From a virus, in the IMG/VR virus record IMGVR_UViG_3300034190_000298, positions 1 to 31,455 of that record: a stretch of 31,455 nt of DNA. One strand, given 5' to 3'. The notes under the pieces are model-generated. The model worked only from the letters and a program-made list of their open reading frames with translations. It was not told the origin of the DNA and did no database searches. Both the position numbers and the translations under genes were made by a program. Shown here piece after piece: positions 1-7,945 of the stretch (position 1 is its first letter; each line of letters begins with the position of its first letter).

Positions 1-23
1 TCCTTTCGTAAGAGGTAATTACA

Positions 24-533
24 ATGGCACAGACCACTTTTGCTGGCCCGATCAAATCTTTGGCGGGTTTTATAAATGCAGGCGTTAACACTACTGTTAG
101 CCTAACTGCAGACACTTCGCTAACTGTTGCAGCTCACGCAGGTAAAATTCTGTTGTGCAACGATGCGGATGGAAAGTTTACACTTCCTTCGATTGTTACT
201 ACTGCTCCAACTGATCCTACGTCTCCTGATCAAGCTAATAATGTAGGTGCGTCTTTCTTTTTCTACATTGAAACTGCAGCCACAGATTTGGATATTTTGA
301 CGGACGGCACTGATAAGTTTAAAGGCGCTGCCATGGTCGCTGTTGATGACAGCACTAAAAAGGCATTTATTCCAGGAGCATCAAACGATGTGATGACTCT
401 GAATGGTTCAACTAAAGGTGGTTTAGTCGGCAGTGTTGTTCAAGTAACGGCGATTGATGCTGCGACCTATCTCGTACACAATACTTTATTGCTTGGCTCC
501 GGAACGATTGTTACGCCTTTTGCTGACGCATAA
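24..533 (+). CDS. Head decoration-like virion protein
   Basis: 169-residue protein, acidic and rich in Thr, Ala, Val and Gly, with no membrane segment or catalytic motif. The pattern (alternating short beta-like stretches, 'LTADTSLTVAAHAGKILLCN', then 'GASFFFYIETAATDLDI') is typical of small beta-rich capsid decoration or cement proteins, which sit on the outside of phage heads and are usually encoded just after the major capsid gene. The ATG is preceded by AAGAGGT at 10-16, seven bases away, so the gene is complete although it lies at the window edge. It is followed by a hairpin and then the connector genes, which fits a place at the end of the head module. Role is inferred from sequence style and position; it could also be another abundant head protein. 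Confidence 0.75.
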   Translation: MAQTTFAGPIKSLAGFINAGVNTTVSLTADTSLTVAAHAGKILLCNDADGKFTLPSIVTTAPTDPTSPDQANNVGASFFFYIETAATDLDILTDGTDKFKGAAMVAVDDSTKKAFIPGASNDVMTLNGSTKGGLVGSVVQVTAIDAATYLVHNTLLLGSGTIVTPFADA

Positions 534-551
534 GAGTTATAACGATTATAT

Positions 552-575
552 TAGGGGGAAGGGTTCTTCCCCTTA
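552..575 (+). terminator. Hairpin between head and connector genes
   Basis: An inverted repeat with a seven-pair core (GGGGAAG at 555-561 with CTTCCCC at 566-572, loop GGTT), extendable by three weaker pairs to 552-575. It sits in the only real gap of the early virion block. There is no T-run after the stem, so it is at best a weak intrinsic terminator; it could instead protect or mark a processed mRNA end, so that the upstream gene is expressed more than the downstream ones. Confidence 0.45.
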
Positions 576-588
576 TAGGAGATAAGAT

Positions 589-996
589 ATGGCAGATGCA
601 GTTAGTACAACTGTTTTAAGTGACGGTACTCATAGGGCTGTTATACAAATAACAAACCTTAGTGACGGCACTGGCGAAGCAGCAGTTACAAAAGTAGACG
701 TTAGTAGTTTGACTGCGAGAGCAGACGGCACAGCATGTTCAAGTGTTCGAATTGAAAAAGTAACACATTCCATAACAGGGTTTACTCAAGTACAGCTTCT
801 GTGGAATGCATCGACGGACACAATTGCTTTAGCTTTAGCCGAAGCAAGTAATGGCCACATGGACTTTAGCGAGTTTGGAGGGTTATACAATACGGCAGGC
901 AGTGGTAAAAATGGCGACATTAACTTAACTACGCTAGGTGCTGCGTCAAACGACACTTACGTTATTGTTCTTGACTTAATAAAGAATTACGGATAA
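589..996 (+). CDS. Conserved phage virion-type protein
   Basis: 135 residues with no recognised catalytic motif. It carries a 'VRIEKVTHSITGFTQVQLLWNA' style beta-rich core and a Gly/Asn-rich 'GSGKNGDINLTT' turn, a composition I associate with small structural proteins next to connector genes in marine phages. The start has AGGAGATAAG (577-586) just upstream. Its stop overlaps the next gene's ATG by one base (TAATG), so the two are probably translationally coupled. Function is not known; a head- or neck-associated structural role is inferred only from the neighbours. Confidence 0.75.
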   Translation: MADAVSTTVLSDGTHRAVIQITNLSDGTGEAAVTKVDVSSLTARADGTACSSVRIEKVTHSITGFTQVQLLWNASTDTIALALAEASNGHMDFSEFGGLYNTAGSGKNGDINLTTLGAASNDTYVIVLDLIKNYG

Positions 997-1664
997 TGGC
1001 GACCTCTGGGACTAGGACGTTTACTTTAACTGCAGCCGATGCTATCGAAGAAGCATACGAACTAGCAGGTCTTGAATACCGTACCGGATATGACGGAGTA
1101 ACGGCTAGACGGTCTATGAATATTATGTTCGCAGACTGGTCTAACCGAGGTATTCAGATTTGGGAAGTAGAGCAGGTTTCTCTTGACTTAGTTAAAGGGA
1201 CAACTACTTACGACTTAAATCAGTACGACATTGATGTGCTAGATGCAGTAATTCGAAGAACGACTAATGGTATACAAACAGATTTTCAAATAGACCGTAT
1301 AAATCGCGGGGATTATCTAGATATACCAAATAAAGAGACTCAAGCAAGAGTTACTCAATACTATGTTGAGAGAACGATAACTCCCAAACTATATGTTTGG
1401 CCTGCTCCTGAAAACTCTACGGATAAGTTTGTTTCTTATCGTTGGAAGCGTATCCAAGATATTTCTGCTTCCGTAGACGATGTTGACTTACCTAGTCGTT
1501 TTCTTCCGTGTTTAACTACAGGATTAGCTTTTAATCTAGCGTTGAAAAAGAACCCTGAAAAAGCAGGATTATTGCAGCCGTTGTATGAGCAGAATTTAGT
1601 TAACGCAATTAAGTACGATGACGATAGTTCATTACGGTTGGTTCCTAGACGGACATATCTCTAA
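996..1664 (+). CDS. P22 gp4-like tail accessory / head-completion protein
   Basis: 222-residue protein resembling the tail accessory factor family (P22 gp4-like), which binds below the portal and extends the connector for tail attachment. Visible family features are the N-terminal helical region with 'RRSMNIMFADWSNRGIQIW' (about residues 38-56), the 'SLDLVKGTTTYDL' strand pair, the 'INRGDYLDIPNKETQARVTQYYVER' stretch and 'PKLYVWPAPENSTDKFVSYRW' (about 128-149). Length is as expected for the family. It lies between a small virion protein and a zinc-ribbon protein, both joined by one-base TAATG overlaps. I see no strong Shine-Dalgarno before its ATG, so expression may depend on reinitiation after the upstream gene. 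Confidence 0.8.
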   Translation: MATSGTRTFTLTAADAIEEAYELAGLEYRTGYDGVTARRSMNIMFADWSNRGIQIWEVEQVSLDLVKGTTTYDLNQYDIDVLDAVIRRTTNGIQTDFQIDRINRGDYLDIPNKETQARVTQYYVERTITPKLYVWPAPENSTDKFVSYRWKRIQDISASVDDVDLPSRFLPCLTTGLAFNLALKKNPEKAGLLQPLYEQNLVNAIKYDDDSSLRLVPRRTYL

Positions 1665-2032
1665 TGGCTTTTGCGGTAGGGAAGTATTCACACGCTGTTT
1701 GTGATCGCTGTGGTTTTAGGTATAAGTACCTTGATCTGCGTATGGAGTGGACAGGGTTTAAAGTTTGTTCAGAGTGTTATGAGCCTAAACATCCACAGTT
1801 AGATCCGCCACACCATCTAACTGATCCGCAAGCCCTGAGACAAGCAAGACCTGAAGTACCGTTACCGCAGTCTGAATTAGGACGAGTTTCTACAACTGGG
1901 CCTAGTAATACTACAGTCAGCGGAGTAAATGTTGGGGGACAACCTTTAGCGATAGTTGACCCAATAGGTACTAAGTTTGAAGGTGTTTTTGCAACAGGCG
2001 GCGTTGGACAAGTTGAGGTAGAAACAACATGA
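1664..2032 (+). CDS. Small zinc-ribbon protein
   Basis: 122 residues. Two CxxC pairs, Cys13/Cys16 ('CDRC') and Cys35/Cys38 ('CSEC'), spaced as in a treble-clef or zinc-ribbon fold. The rest (about residues 45-122) is Pro/Gly/Thr-rich and probably flexible ('LDPPHHLTDP', 'STTGPSNTTVSGV'). Zinc-ribbon proteins occur among connector genes of marine phages, but I know of no proven role; a structural plug or assembly factor is possible. It overlaps its upstream neighbour by one base and its downstream neighbour by four (ATGA), fixing it in the same translational chain. Confidence 0.75.
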   Translation: MAFAVGKYSHAVCDRCGFRYKYLDLRMEWTGFKVCSECYEPKHPQLDPPHHLTDPQALRQARPEVPLPQSELGRVSTTGPSNTTVSGVNVGGQPLAIVDPIGTKFEGVFATGGVGQVEVETT

Positions 2033-2664
2033 GTTTTACGTTAGCGACTTTAAAATCTACCGTACAGGATTACTGTGAAACTGCAGAAACAACTTTTGTT
2101 TCTGATTTAGATACGTTTATTAAAGAGGCTGAAGAACGAATTTTAAAGGCAGTAGAGCTGCCAGTCTTTAGAAAAAACGTAACAGGTTCTGCTTCTGCGA
2201 GTAATACCTATTTAAGTACGCCGGATGATTTTCTAGCACCTTACAGCTTGGCTGTGATTTCTAGCAACGTATACAGTTATCTACTATATAAGCACGTTTC
2301 TTTTATTAGAGATTATACTCCTAATCCCGCGACAACAGGGGTTCCTAAGTATTACGCTTTATTTGACGACAATTCGTTCATGTTAGCGCCTACTCCAGAT
2401 CAAGGTTATTCATTTGAGCTACATTATAAATATCGCCCCGCTTCGCTAACAACGACTTCAGGTTCAGAAACGACATGGCTTTCTGATAATGCTCCCGATG
2501 CGATGCTATACGGCACTTTAGTTGAAGCAGCTACTTTTTTAAAAGTTCCTGAAGAAGTTGCGCAATATGAACAGCGTTTTGTACAAGCGGTTAACGGTCT
2601 TAAAAACTTAGGTCAGGGCTATGGTTCAAGAGATGAATACCGATATGATATTGCTAAGGGATAA
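2029..2664 (+). CDS. Phage adaptor protein (SU10-type)
   Basis: 211 residues resembling the adaptor family that forms a ring under the portal in podoviruses such as SU10. Features seen: an N-terminal helical stretch 'TFVSDLDTFIKEAEERILKA' (about 22-41), then 'STPDDFLAPYSLAV' (about 61-74), a beta-rich middle ending 'NSFMLAPTPDQGYSFELHYK', and a C-terminal helix 'NAPDAMLYGTLVEAATFLK' where subunits are thought to pack. GAGGT upstream of the ATG gives a good ribosome-binding site, and the start overlaps the previous stop (ATGA). With the gp4-like protein at 996 this phage encodes two successive head-to-tail ring components. Confidence 0.8.
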   Translation: MSFTLATLKSTVQDYCETAETTFVSDLDTFIKEAEERILKAVELPVFRKNVTGSASASNTYLSTPDDFLAPYSLAVISSNVYSYLLYKHVSFIRDYTPNPATTGVPKYYALFDDNSFMLAPTPDQGYSFELHYKYRPASLTTTSGSETTWLSDNAPDAMLYGTLVEAATFLKVPEEVAQYEQRFVQAVNGLKNLGQGYGSRDEYRYDIAKG

Positions 2665-2672
2665 GATAAAAC

Positions 2673-2963
2673 ATGCTGATTGAAGCGCCACAAATGGAAA
2701 TAGGAAATGTACTCGTGACTACCACGGTGGACCGTGGACACGATCCGGCGTTCTGGGCACAATCTGCGGCAGACCGTATCGTAAGTGTAGGTAGCGGTTG
2801 CCACCCCGCAATAGCGCAGCAAGCGCAAGCATTTAAAGAGGCGGTTAGGGCTACGGCACTACACTGCATACAAGAGGCAATTAAAAGTGATAGAACCACT
2901 TTGATTGCTGAATTTGAACGTCAAGGCCATAAGGACATGGCAGACATAATTAGGAGTCTATAA
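2673..2963 (+). CDS. Conserved hypothetical phage protein
   Basis: 96 residues, mostly predicted helix in its second half ('AIAQQAQAFKEAVRATALHC'). The N-terminal 'LVTTTVDRGHDPAFWAQSAADRIV' stretch is of a type I recognise from short proteins near connector genes of marine phages; no function is known to me. A Shine-Dalgarno-like AAGGGAT lies in the end of the previous gene. It ends in a TAATG overlap with the next gene, with AGGAG just before. A role in tail or connector assembly is a guess from position only. Confidence 0.7.
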   Translation: MLIEAPQMEIGNVLVTTTVDRGHDPAFWAQSAADRIVSVGSGCHPAIAQQAQAFKEAVRATALHCIQEAIKSDRTTLIAEFERQGHKDMADIIRSL

Positions 2964-3394
2964 TGGCTATTTCGACTGCGATGTGTACGTCTTTCAAGAA
3001 AGAACTTATGGAAGCCAAGCACAATTTCCTGGCTAGTGGTGGCAACACCTTTAACTTGGCGCTGTATACAAGTAGTGCTTCTTTAGGCGCAGGTACTACC
3101 GCATACACGACATCTAACGAAGTATCTGGGACAGGATACACCGCTAAAGGTGCGGCTTTGACGAATGTAAACCCAACAACGTCTAGCACTACCGCGTTTA
3201 CGGACTTCGCTGACCTTACGTTTAGTTCAAGCAGTATTACTGCAAGAGGCGCACTTATTTTTAATGACAGCGCGTCAGGCGACCCTGCTGTATGTGCGTT
3301 AGATTTTGGTGGCGATAAAACATCTAGTTCAGGTGACTTTACGATTCAGTTCCCAACAGCGGATGCGTCTAACGCCATTATCCGTATCGCATAA
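2963..3394 (+). CDS. Virion structural protein, beta-rich
   Basis: 143 residues. An N-terminal helical segment containing 'CTSFKKELMEAKHNF' is followed by a Ser/Thr/Gly/Ala-rich beta-type body with 'FNLALYTSSASLGAGTTAY', 'GTGYTAKGAALTNV' and 'ARGALIFNDS'. This pattern is common in marine phage structural proteins next to tail fibre genes. No catalytic motif, no membrane segment. AGGAG precedes the TAATG start overlap. Position right before the repeat-rich and fibre proteins suggests a tail-associated role, which is inference. Confidence 0.75.
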   Translation: MAISTAMCTSFKKELMEAKHNFLASGGNTFNLALYTSSASLGAGTTAYTTSNEVSGTGYTAKGAALTNVNPTTSSTTAFTDFADLTFSSSSITARGALIFNDSASGDPAVCALDFGGDKTSSSGDFTIQFPTADASNAIIRIA

Positions 3395-3404
3395 CGGATA
3401 GTTC

Positions 3405-5588
3405 ATGGCTAACATCAACGGCTGGGGCCGTGGTGGTTGGGGCGAAGGCGCGTGGGGATCTCCCCTACCTGTCGAAGTCACAGGCACCGCAGGAACGGGT
3501 GCAATTGGCTCCGTCACAGTTGTTGAGGGGGCTGGCGTTGCCGTATCTGTTACCGGCGTATCTGCTACAGGTGCTGTCGGCACAGTCACTGTTAGCACGG
3601 ATGCAAATGCCTCTGTAACAGGCGTTGCCGGTACAGGCTCTGCTGGTTCAGTTTCTGTTGTTGAAGGAACTGGAGTTGATGTCTCTATTACAGGGGTATC
3701 TGCTACAGGTGCTATTGGCACTGTAAATGTCGATTTAGGTATAACTGTACTGCCCACAGGTGTTACAAGCACTGGTGCGGTAGGTACAGTCACTGTTAGT
3801 GCAGATGCCAATGTTTCTGTCACAGGTGTAGATGGAACAGGTGCTGTTGGCACTGTTGATGTTGATCCAGATGCCGTAGTCACAGGTGTTTCCGCAACAG
3901 GCGCGATTGGCTCAGTTACTGTTGTTGGTGTAGCTAATGTTTCTCCCACGGGTGTTTCAGGCACGGGGGCAGTAGGTTCAGTAGCCGTTGTCGAAGGCTC
4001 TGGGGTTGATGTTTCTGTTACAGGCGTATCTGGAACAGGCGCTGTTGGTTCAGTTACGGTTGCACTTGCCCCAACTATTACACTTACAGGTGTTTCTGCA
4101 ACAGGCGCTATTGGCTCAGTAACTGTTGTTGAAGGGTCTGGTACATCGTTCGCAGTCACCGGAGTCTCTGGTACTGGCGCTGTCGGTGTTGTTGACGTTG
4201 ATCCAGACGCCGTAGTTACAGGTGTTTCTGCAACAGGAGCTATTGGCACAGTCAGCGTTGTCGAAGGCTCTGGCACATCTTTCTCGGTTACTGGCGTTGA
4301 GGGAACAGGGGCTGTTGGTTCGGTCACTGTATCAGCGGTTAGAAATGTAACCGTCTCCATAACAGGCGTTGAAGCTACCGGCGGCATTGGTTCGGTCACC
4401 GTTGTTGAGGGAACGGGTGTTGCTGTTTCTATCACTGGTGTTGCGGCTACAGGCAGCGTTGGAACACTTACTGTAACAGGGGATGCAGATGTCGGCGTTA
4501 CAGGTGTTGAAGGAACGAGTTCTGTTGGTTCCGTTACGGTTACTGAAGGTTCGGGTATTACCTTTTCTGTTACGGGAGTGGCAGGAACGGGATCTGTCGG
4601 AACGGTTACTGTATCGGCAGGCGCGATTGCTAGTGTTTCTGGCGTTTCTGGTACTGGAGCAATTGGTACAGTTACACTCGAAACTGATGCCAATGTTTCA
4701 GTCACTGGCGTTGAAGGCACGGCTGATGTTGGAACGGTTACAGCAAGTGCAAATGCAGATGTATCTGTCACAGGTGTTGCTGCTACTGGGGCCATTGGGA
4801 CGGTCACTTTTGATGCAGACGCGAATGTACCTGTCACGGGCGTTGCTGGTACTTCGGCTGTCGGAACGGTTACGGTTGATACGTCAGGCAACACAACAGT
4901 TTCTGTTACGGGCGTCTCAGGCACTGGAGAGGTGGGCACAGCTACCGTTGCCGCAGCAGCTAATGCGGCTGTCACTGGCGTTCAAGGAACGGGTGAAGTC
5001 GGTGATGTAACCGTAGCTTTCGATATAACGGCATCTCCAACGGGAGTTTCGGGTACTGGGGCTGTTGGGGTTGTCGATGTTGACCCAGATGCGGTAGTCA
5101 CCGGAGTTGTAGGTACTGGCGCAGTAGGTTCTGTAACCGTAATCGGTGCAGCAAATGTTAGTGCTACGGGCGTTGCTGGTACTGGGCAAATTGGAACAGC
5201 TTCGGTAGAGCAAGGTCTAGTTGTTCCCGTAACAGGAGTTGCGGGCACAGGTGAAGTTGGGTCAGTTACTGTTGCGTTTGATACAACAGCTTCTCCAACA
5301 GGGGTTTCAGCCACAGGTGAAGTTGGTAATGTAACCTTCATTGGAGGCGTAACCGTTGTACCGACAGGAGTTTCGGCAACGGGCGAAATAGGATACTTTA
5401 ACGTCTGGGGGCTTGTAGATGACTCTCAAACGCCAAATTGGAATAATATAACGGACAGTCAGACACCCGGATGGTCTGAAGTGTCAGATAGTCAAACGCC
5501 GAATTGGACGGCGGTTACAGACACACAGACACCCGGATGGTCTGAAGTGTCGGATAGTCAAACCCCTAACTGGGATGAGGTAGCTTAG
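3405..5588 (+). CDS. Giant tandem-repeat virion protein, likely fibre or solenoid
   Basis: 727 residues in three parts. The N-terminus has a Trp/Gly-rich tag 'GWGRGGWGEGAWG' (residues 6-18). Residues 25-667 hold about 29 repeats of 19-24 residues with core T-G-V-x-(G/A)-T-G-x-(V/I)-G-(S/T)-V-(T/x)-V, and the linker often contains 'VEGSG' or 'DVDPDAV'. Residues 673-727 hold five 11-residue repeats starting D-(S/T)-Q-T-P-(N/G)-W. There is no enzymatic motif. The alternating turn/strand pattern and the roughly 22-residue period suit a beta-solenoid or a trimeric fibre shaft, but the fold is not known. It sits directly before the S74 tail fibre (2-base gap), so a fibre, needle or adhesion role is the best inference. 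The opposite strand is open for 548 codons only because the repeats exclude stops there. Confidence 0.85.
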   Translation: MANINGWGRGGWGEGAWGSPLPVEVTGTAGTGAIGSVTVVEGAGVAVSVTGVSATGAVGTVTVSTDANASVTGVAGTGSAGSVSVVEGTGVDVSITGVSATGAIGTVNVDLGITVLPTGVTSTGAVGTVTVSADANVSVTGVDGTGAVGTVDVDPDAVVTGVSATGAIGSVTVVGVANVSPTGVSGTGAVGSVAVVEGSGVDVSVTGVSGTGAVGSVTVALAPTITLTGVSATGAIGSVTVVEGSGTSFAVTGVSGTGAVGVVDVDPDAVVTGVSATGAIGTVSVVEGSGTSFSVTGVEGTGAVGSVTVSAVRNVTVSITGVEATGGIGSVTVVEGTGVAVSITGVAATGSVGTLTVTGDADVGVTGVEGTSSVGSVTVTEGSGITFSVTGVAGTGSVGTVTVSAGAIASVSGVSGTGAIGTVTLETDANVSVTGVEGTADVGTVTASANADVSVTGVAATGAIGTVTFDADANVPVTGVAGTSAVGTVTVDTSGNTTVSVTGVSGTGEVGTATVAAAANAAVTGVQGTGEVGDVTVAFDITASPTGVSGTGAVGVVDVDPDAVVTGVVGTGAVGSVTVIGAANVSATGVAGTGQIGTASVEQGLVVPVTGVAGTGEVGSVTVAFDTTASPTGVSATGEVGNVTFIGGVTVVPTGVSATGEIGYFNVWGLVDDSQTPNWNNITDSQTPGWSEVSDSQTPNWTAVTDTQTPGWSEVSDSQTPNWDEVA
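3477..5405 (+). repeat. About 29 in-frame tandem repeats, 57-72 bp
   Basis: Coding repeats inside the 3405 gene, counted by eye on the recurrent V/I-T-G-V-x-x-T-G core. Unit length varies by whole codons (19-24). Most copies differ at the DNA level through synonymous changes, but some neighbours are nearly identical, for example around 3876-3925 and 4085-4130. The block with 'DVDPDAVVTGV' appears three times (near 3858, 4197 and 5079), a higher-order repeat. This suggests growth by duplication and recombination followed by selection on the protein. Confidence 0.85.
5421..5585 (+). repeat. Five 33-bp repeats at the end of the repeat gene
   Basis: Five units of 11 codons encoding D-(S/T)-Q-T-P-(N/G)-W-x-x-(V/I)-x. 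Units alternate between Pro-Asn-Trp and Pro-Gly-Trp, giving a 66-bp higher-order unit; 26 bases at 5460-5485 recur exactly at 5526-5551. Confidence 0.85.
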
Positions 5589-5590
5589 AG

Positions 5591-7945
5591 ATGGCAACTT
5601 ACGTTAACGATCTTAGATTAAAAGAAATTTCAACAGGCGATGAGTCAGGAACGTGGGGCACAAGCACAAACACCAACCTTGAGTTGATTGGTGAAGCCCT
5701 TGGATACGCGACTGAACAATCTTTCGGCTCAGATGCAGACGCTACTACTACTGTTGCTGACGGTGTTTCTGATCCTGCTCGCGCTATGTACTTTAAGGTT
5801 ACCTCCGCAGGCAACTTGACAGCTACTAGAACGCTGACCATCGCACCCAACACTGTTTCTCGCGTTATGTTCATCGAGAACGCAACCTCTGGTTCGCAGT
5901 CTATTGCGATCAGCCAAGGCTCTGGCGCGAATGTAACGATTGCGACGGGCAAAACTGCGATTGTTTATTTGGATGGCGCAGGCTCTGGCGCTGCGGTAGT
6001 TGACGCTATGGCTGGGGTTGATCCCGGTGTGACGGATACGCTGGCGGAAGTTTTGACTGCTGGCAACACCACTGGCGGTACAAGCATGGTGATTTCGTCT
6101 GGCGATGATGTCACTTTTACAGGCGCTTCAGCGAACATCGTTTTTGATAGTTCCGACTCTGCGCTTGAGTTTGCCGACAACGCGAAGGCCATCTTCGGTG
6201 CTGGCTCTGACCTACAGATTTATCATGATGGGTTGAATAGCTATATCGTTGATGCAGGGACTGGTGATTTATATTTTAGGTCAGCATCTAATCTTTATAT
6301 TGGCAACGCGGCTGGTACACAAAGCTATATCACGGCGACTGATGGCGGCGCTGTTGACCTTCGTTACAACGGTTCAGCCAAACTAGCCACCACGAACACA
6401 GGCATAGACGTTACTGGCACCGTTGTTAGCGATGGTTTGACTGTTGATGGAAATGCAGTAATAAACAACGGCACAAACGCTACGCTACAACTGCAAGCAA
6501 CTGGCGGTAATGCTTATCAACTACGAACTGATGTAAATGATGTTTTCATTTATAACGCAACTGGCGCACGTCCTTTAGCAAAATTTGCTTTTGGCGGCGA
6601 TGTCAGCTTCTACGAGGACACAGGCACAACGCCCAAGATGTTCTGGGATGCTTCTACGGAACGGTTAGGCATTGGTACTACCAGCCCAGCGTCTTTGCTA
6701 ACAATTCAAGATGCCACGCCCGTTTTTGAAATTGATAGCACTACATCTTCAAACACAGCCACAATCCAGTTCACAAGCAGTGGCACTGTGGATAGCAAGA
6801 TTACGCATGTCGGCAACACCGGAGTAATGACGATTGACTCAGGCCGTAACTCTTCTTGGGGCGGCAAGATTGCTTTCGTTACCGACACGGTAGAGCGTAT
6901 GCGTATTGATAATTCAGGCAATGTCACTGTTCAAGCAGCAGGCGAGCTACGCATCCGTGACGATGGCACCTTCATCAAAGAAGACCAAGGCTTGCAAATT
7001 GGTAACACAAGTGGCACTGGCACGACGAGACCAATACGCTTTTTCACTGAAAGCGCAGAGCGTATGCGTATCGATTCTAGTGGTCATATCGGCATTAACG
7101 TTACTTCATCTTTAGACCAAAAGATAAATATGTCTGACACTGCTGACGTTGGCATAAAGATGACCAAGACAGGCTCAATCACAACTACAGTGAGAGCCGT
7201 TGGTGGAGCATTAGCATTTGGTGTTGACGGCAGTGCTGGCACCACAGAACGCATGCGTATCGACTCTAGTGGTCGGTTGGGAATTGGTACTAGCTCGCCT
7301 AGCAATAAATTGCATGTTACTTCAGCCTCTACAGGAAACATTGCATCATTCTTTGAAGCAAGCACAGGCAATACAAATCGCTTATATATAGGAGCAAATA
7401 GCGGCCTGTCTTATATAGATGCTACCGCAGGAGTAGGAAGTACGGCTTTAGGATTTAAAGTAGCTTCCACAGAACGTATGCGTATCGACTCATCAGGCCA
7501 CATAACTAGCCTGCCAACCTATAACAACGGTTCGGCAAGTTCCGCAAACATGGTGGTGAATTCTAGTGGTTTATTCTTGCGCTCTGTTTCTTCAGCTAAA
7601 TACAAGACAAACATTGAAGATGTGCAGGATGCTTACGTTGATTCTTTGTTAAACATCCGGCCTGTTTATTATCGGTCAACTCTGGAAAACGACAATACTG
7701 AGCACAGTCACTGGGGGTTCATTGCAGAAGAAGTTGCAGAAATTGACCCAAGGCTTGTTCACTACAAGACAGTTGATATTTCTTACAGCGATGACGGTGA
7801 GCGAGTAGAGACTGAACTTGAAACCCCAGAACCAGAGGGCGTCCAGTACGACAGGTTCGCGCCTTTGATGCTCAAATTAATACAAAAGCAACAAGCAACA
7901 ATCACTGCGCTAGAAGCGCGTATCACACAACTGGAGAACAACTAA
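5591..7945 (+). CDS. Tail fibre with C-terminal Peptidase_S74 chaperone
   Basis: 784 residues. The N-terminal part 'YVNDLRLKEISTGDESGTWG' is a conserved attachment-type region of marine phage tail fibres. The shaft carries repeats ending 'ERMRIDSSGHIGI' or 'RLGIGTSSP' (four ERMRID copies near 6893, 7060, 7249 and 7474). The C-terminus from about residue 667 is an intramolecular chaperone: 'SSAKYKTNI' holds the Ser667/Lys672 pair matching the S-x-x-x-x-K dyad of Peptidase_S74, followed by 'HWGFIAEEVAEIDPRLV', 'QYDRFAPLMLKLIQKQQ' and a terminal coiled coil. Such domains trimerise the fibre and then cut themselves off. Ser667 is preferred over Ser668 from spacing only. It is the likely receptor-binding protein. 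Confidence 0.9.
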   Translation: MATYVNDLRLKEISTGDESGTWGTSTNTNLELIGEALGYATEQSFGSDADATTTVADGVSDPARAMYFKVTSAGNLTATRTLTIAPNTVSRVMFIENATSGSQSIAISQGSGANVTIATGKTAIVYLDGAGSGAAVVDAMAGVDPGVTDTLAEVLTAGNTTGGTSMVISSGDDVTFTGASANIVFDSSDSALEFADNAKAIFGAGSDLQIYHDGLNSYIVDAGTGDLYFRSASNLYIGNAAGTQSYITATDGGAVDLRYNGSAKLATTNTGIDVTGTVVSDGLTVDGNAVINNGTNATLQLQATGGNAYQLRTDVNDVFIYNATGARPLAKFAFGGDVSFYEDTGTTPKMFWDASTERLGIGTTSPASLLTIQDATPVFEIDSTTSSNTATIQFTSSGTVDSKITHVGNTGVMTIDSGRNSSWGGKIAFVTDTVERMRIDNSGNVTVQAAGELRIRDDGTFIKEDQGLQIGNTSGTGTTRPIRFFTESAERMRIDSSGHIGINVTSSLDQKINMSDTADVGIKMTKTGSITTTVRAVGGALAFGVDGSAGTTERMRIDSSGRLGIGTSSPSNKLHVTSASTGNIASFFEASTGNTNRLYIGANSGLSYIDATAGVGSTALGFKVASTERMRIDSSGHITSLPTYNNGSASSANMVVNSSGLFLRSVSSAKYKTNIEDVQDAYVDSLLNIRPVYYRSTLENDNTEHSHWGFIAEEVAEIDPRLVHYKTVDISYSDDGERVETELETPEPEGVQYDRFAPLMLKLIQKQQATITALEARITQLENN

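Noticed and set aside
3329-4975. A 548-codon open frame on the minus strand opposite the repeat gene
   Set aside because: It mirrors the tandem repeats (Pro/Thr/Val-rich, same period) and exists because the repeat codons give no stops on the other strand. No ribosome-binding site, and the plus-strand frame has proper N-terminal tag, start and neighbours.
4483-5010. Leu/Gln-rich plus-strand open frame within the repeat gene
   Set aside because: A +1 shadow of the repeats; no family features.
3477-5405. CRISPR-like appearance of regular repeats
   Set aside because: Units are in frame, vary by whole codons, differ by synonymous changes and have no unique spacers.
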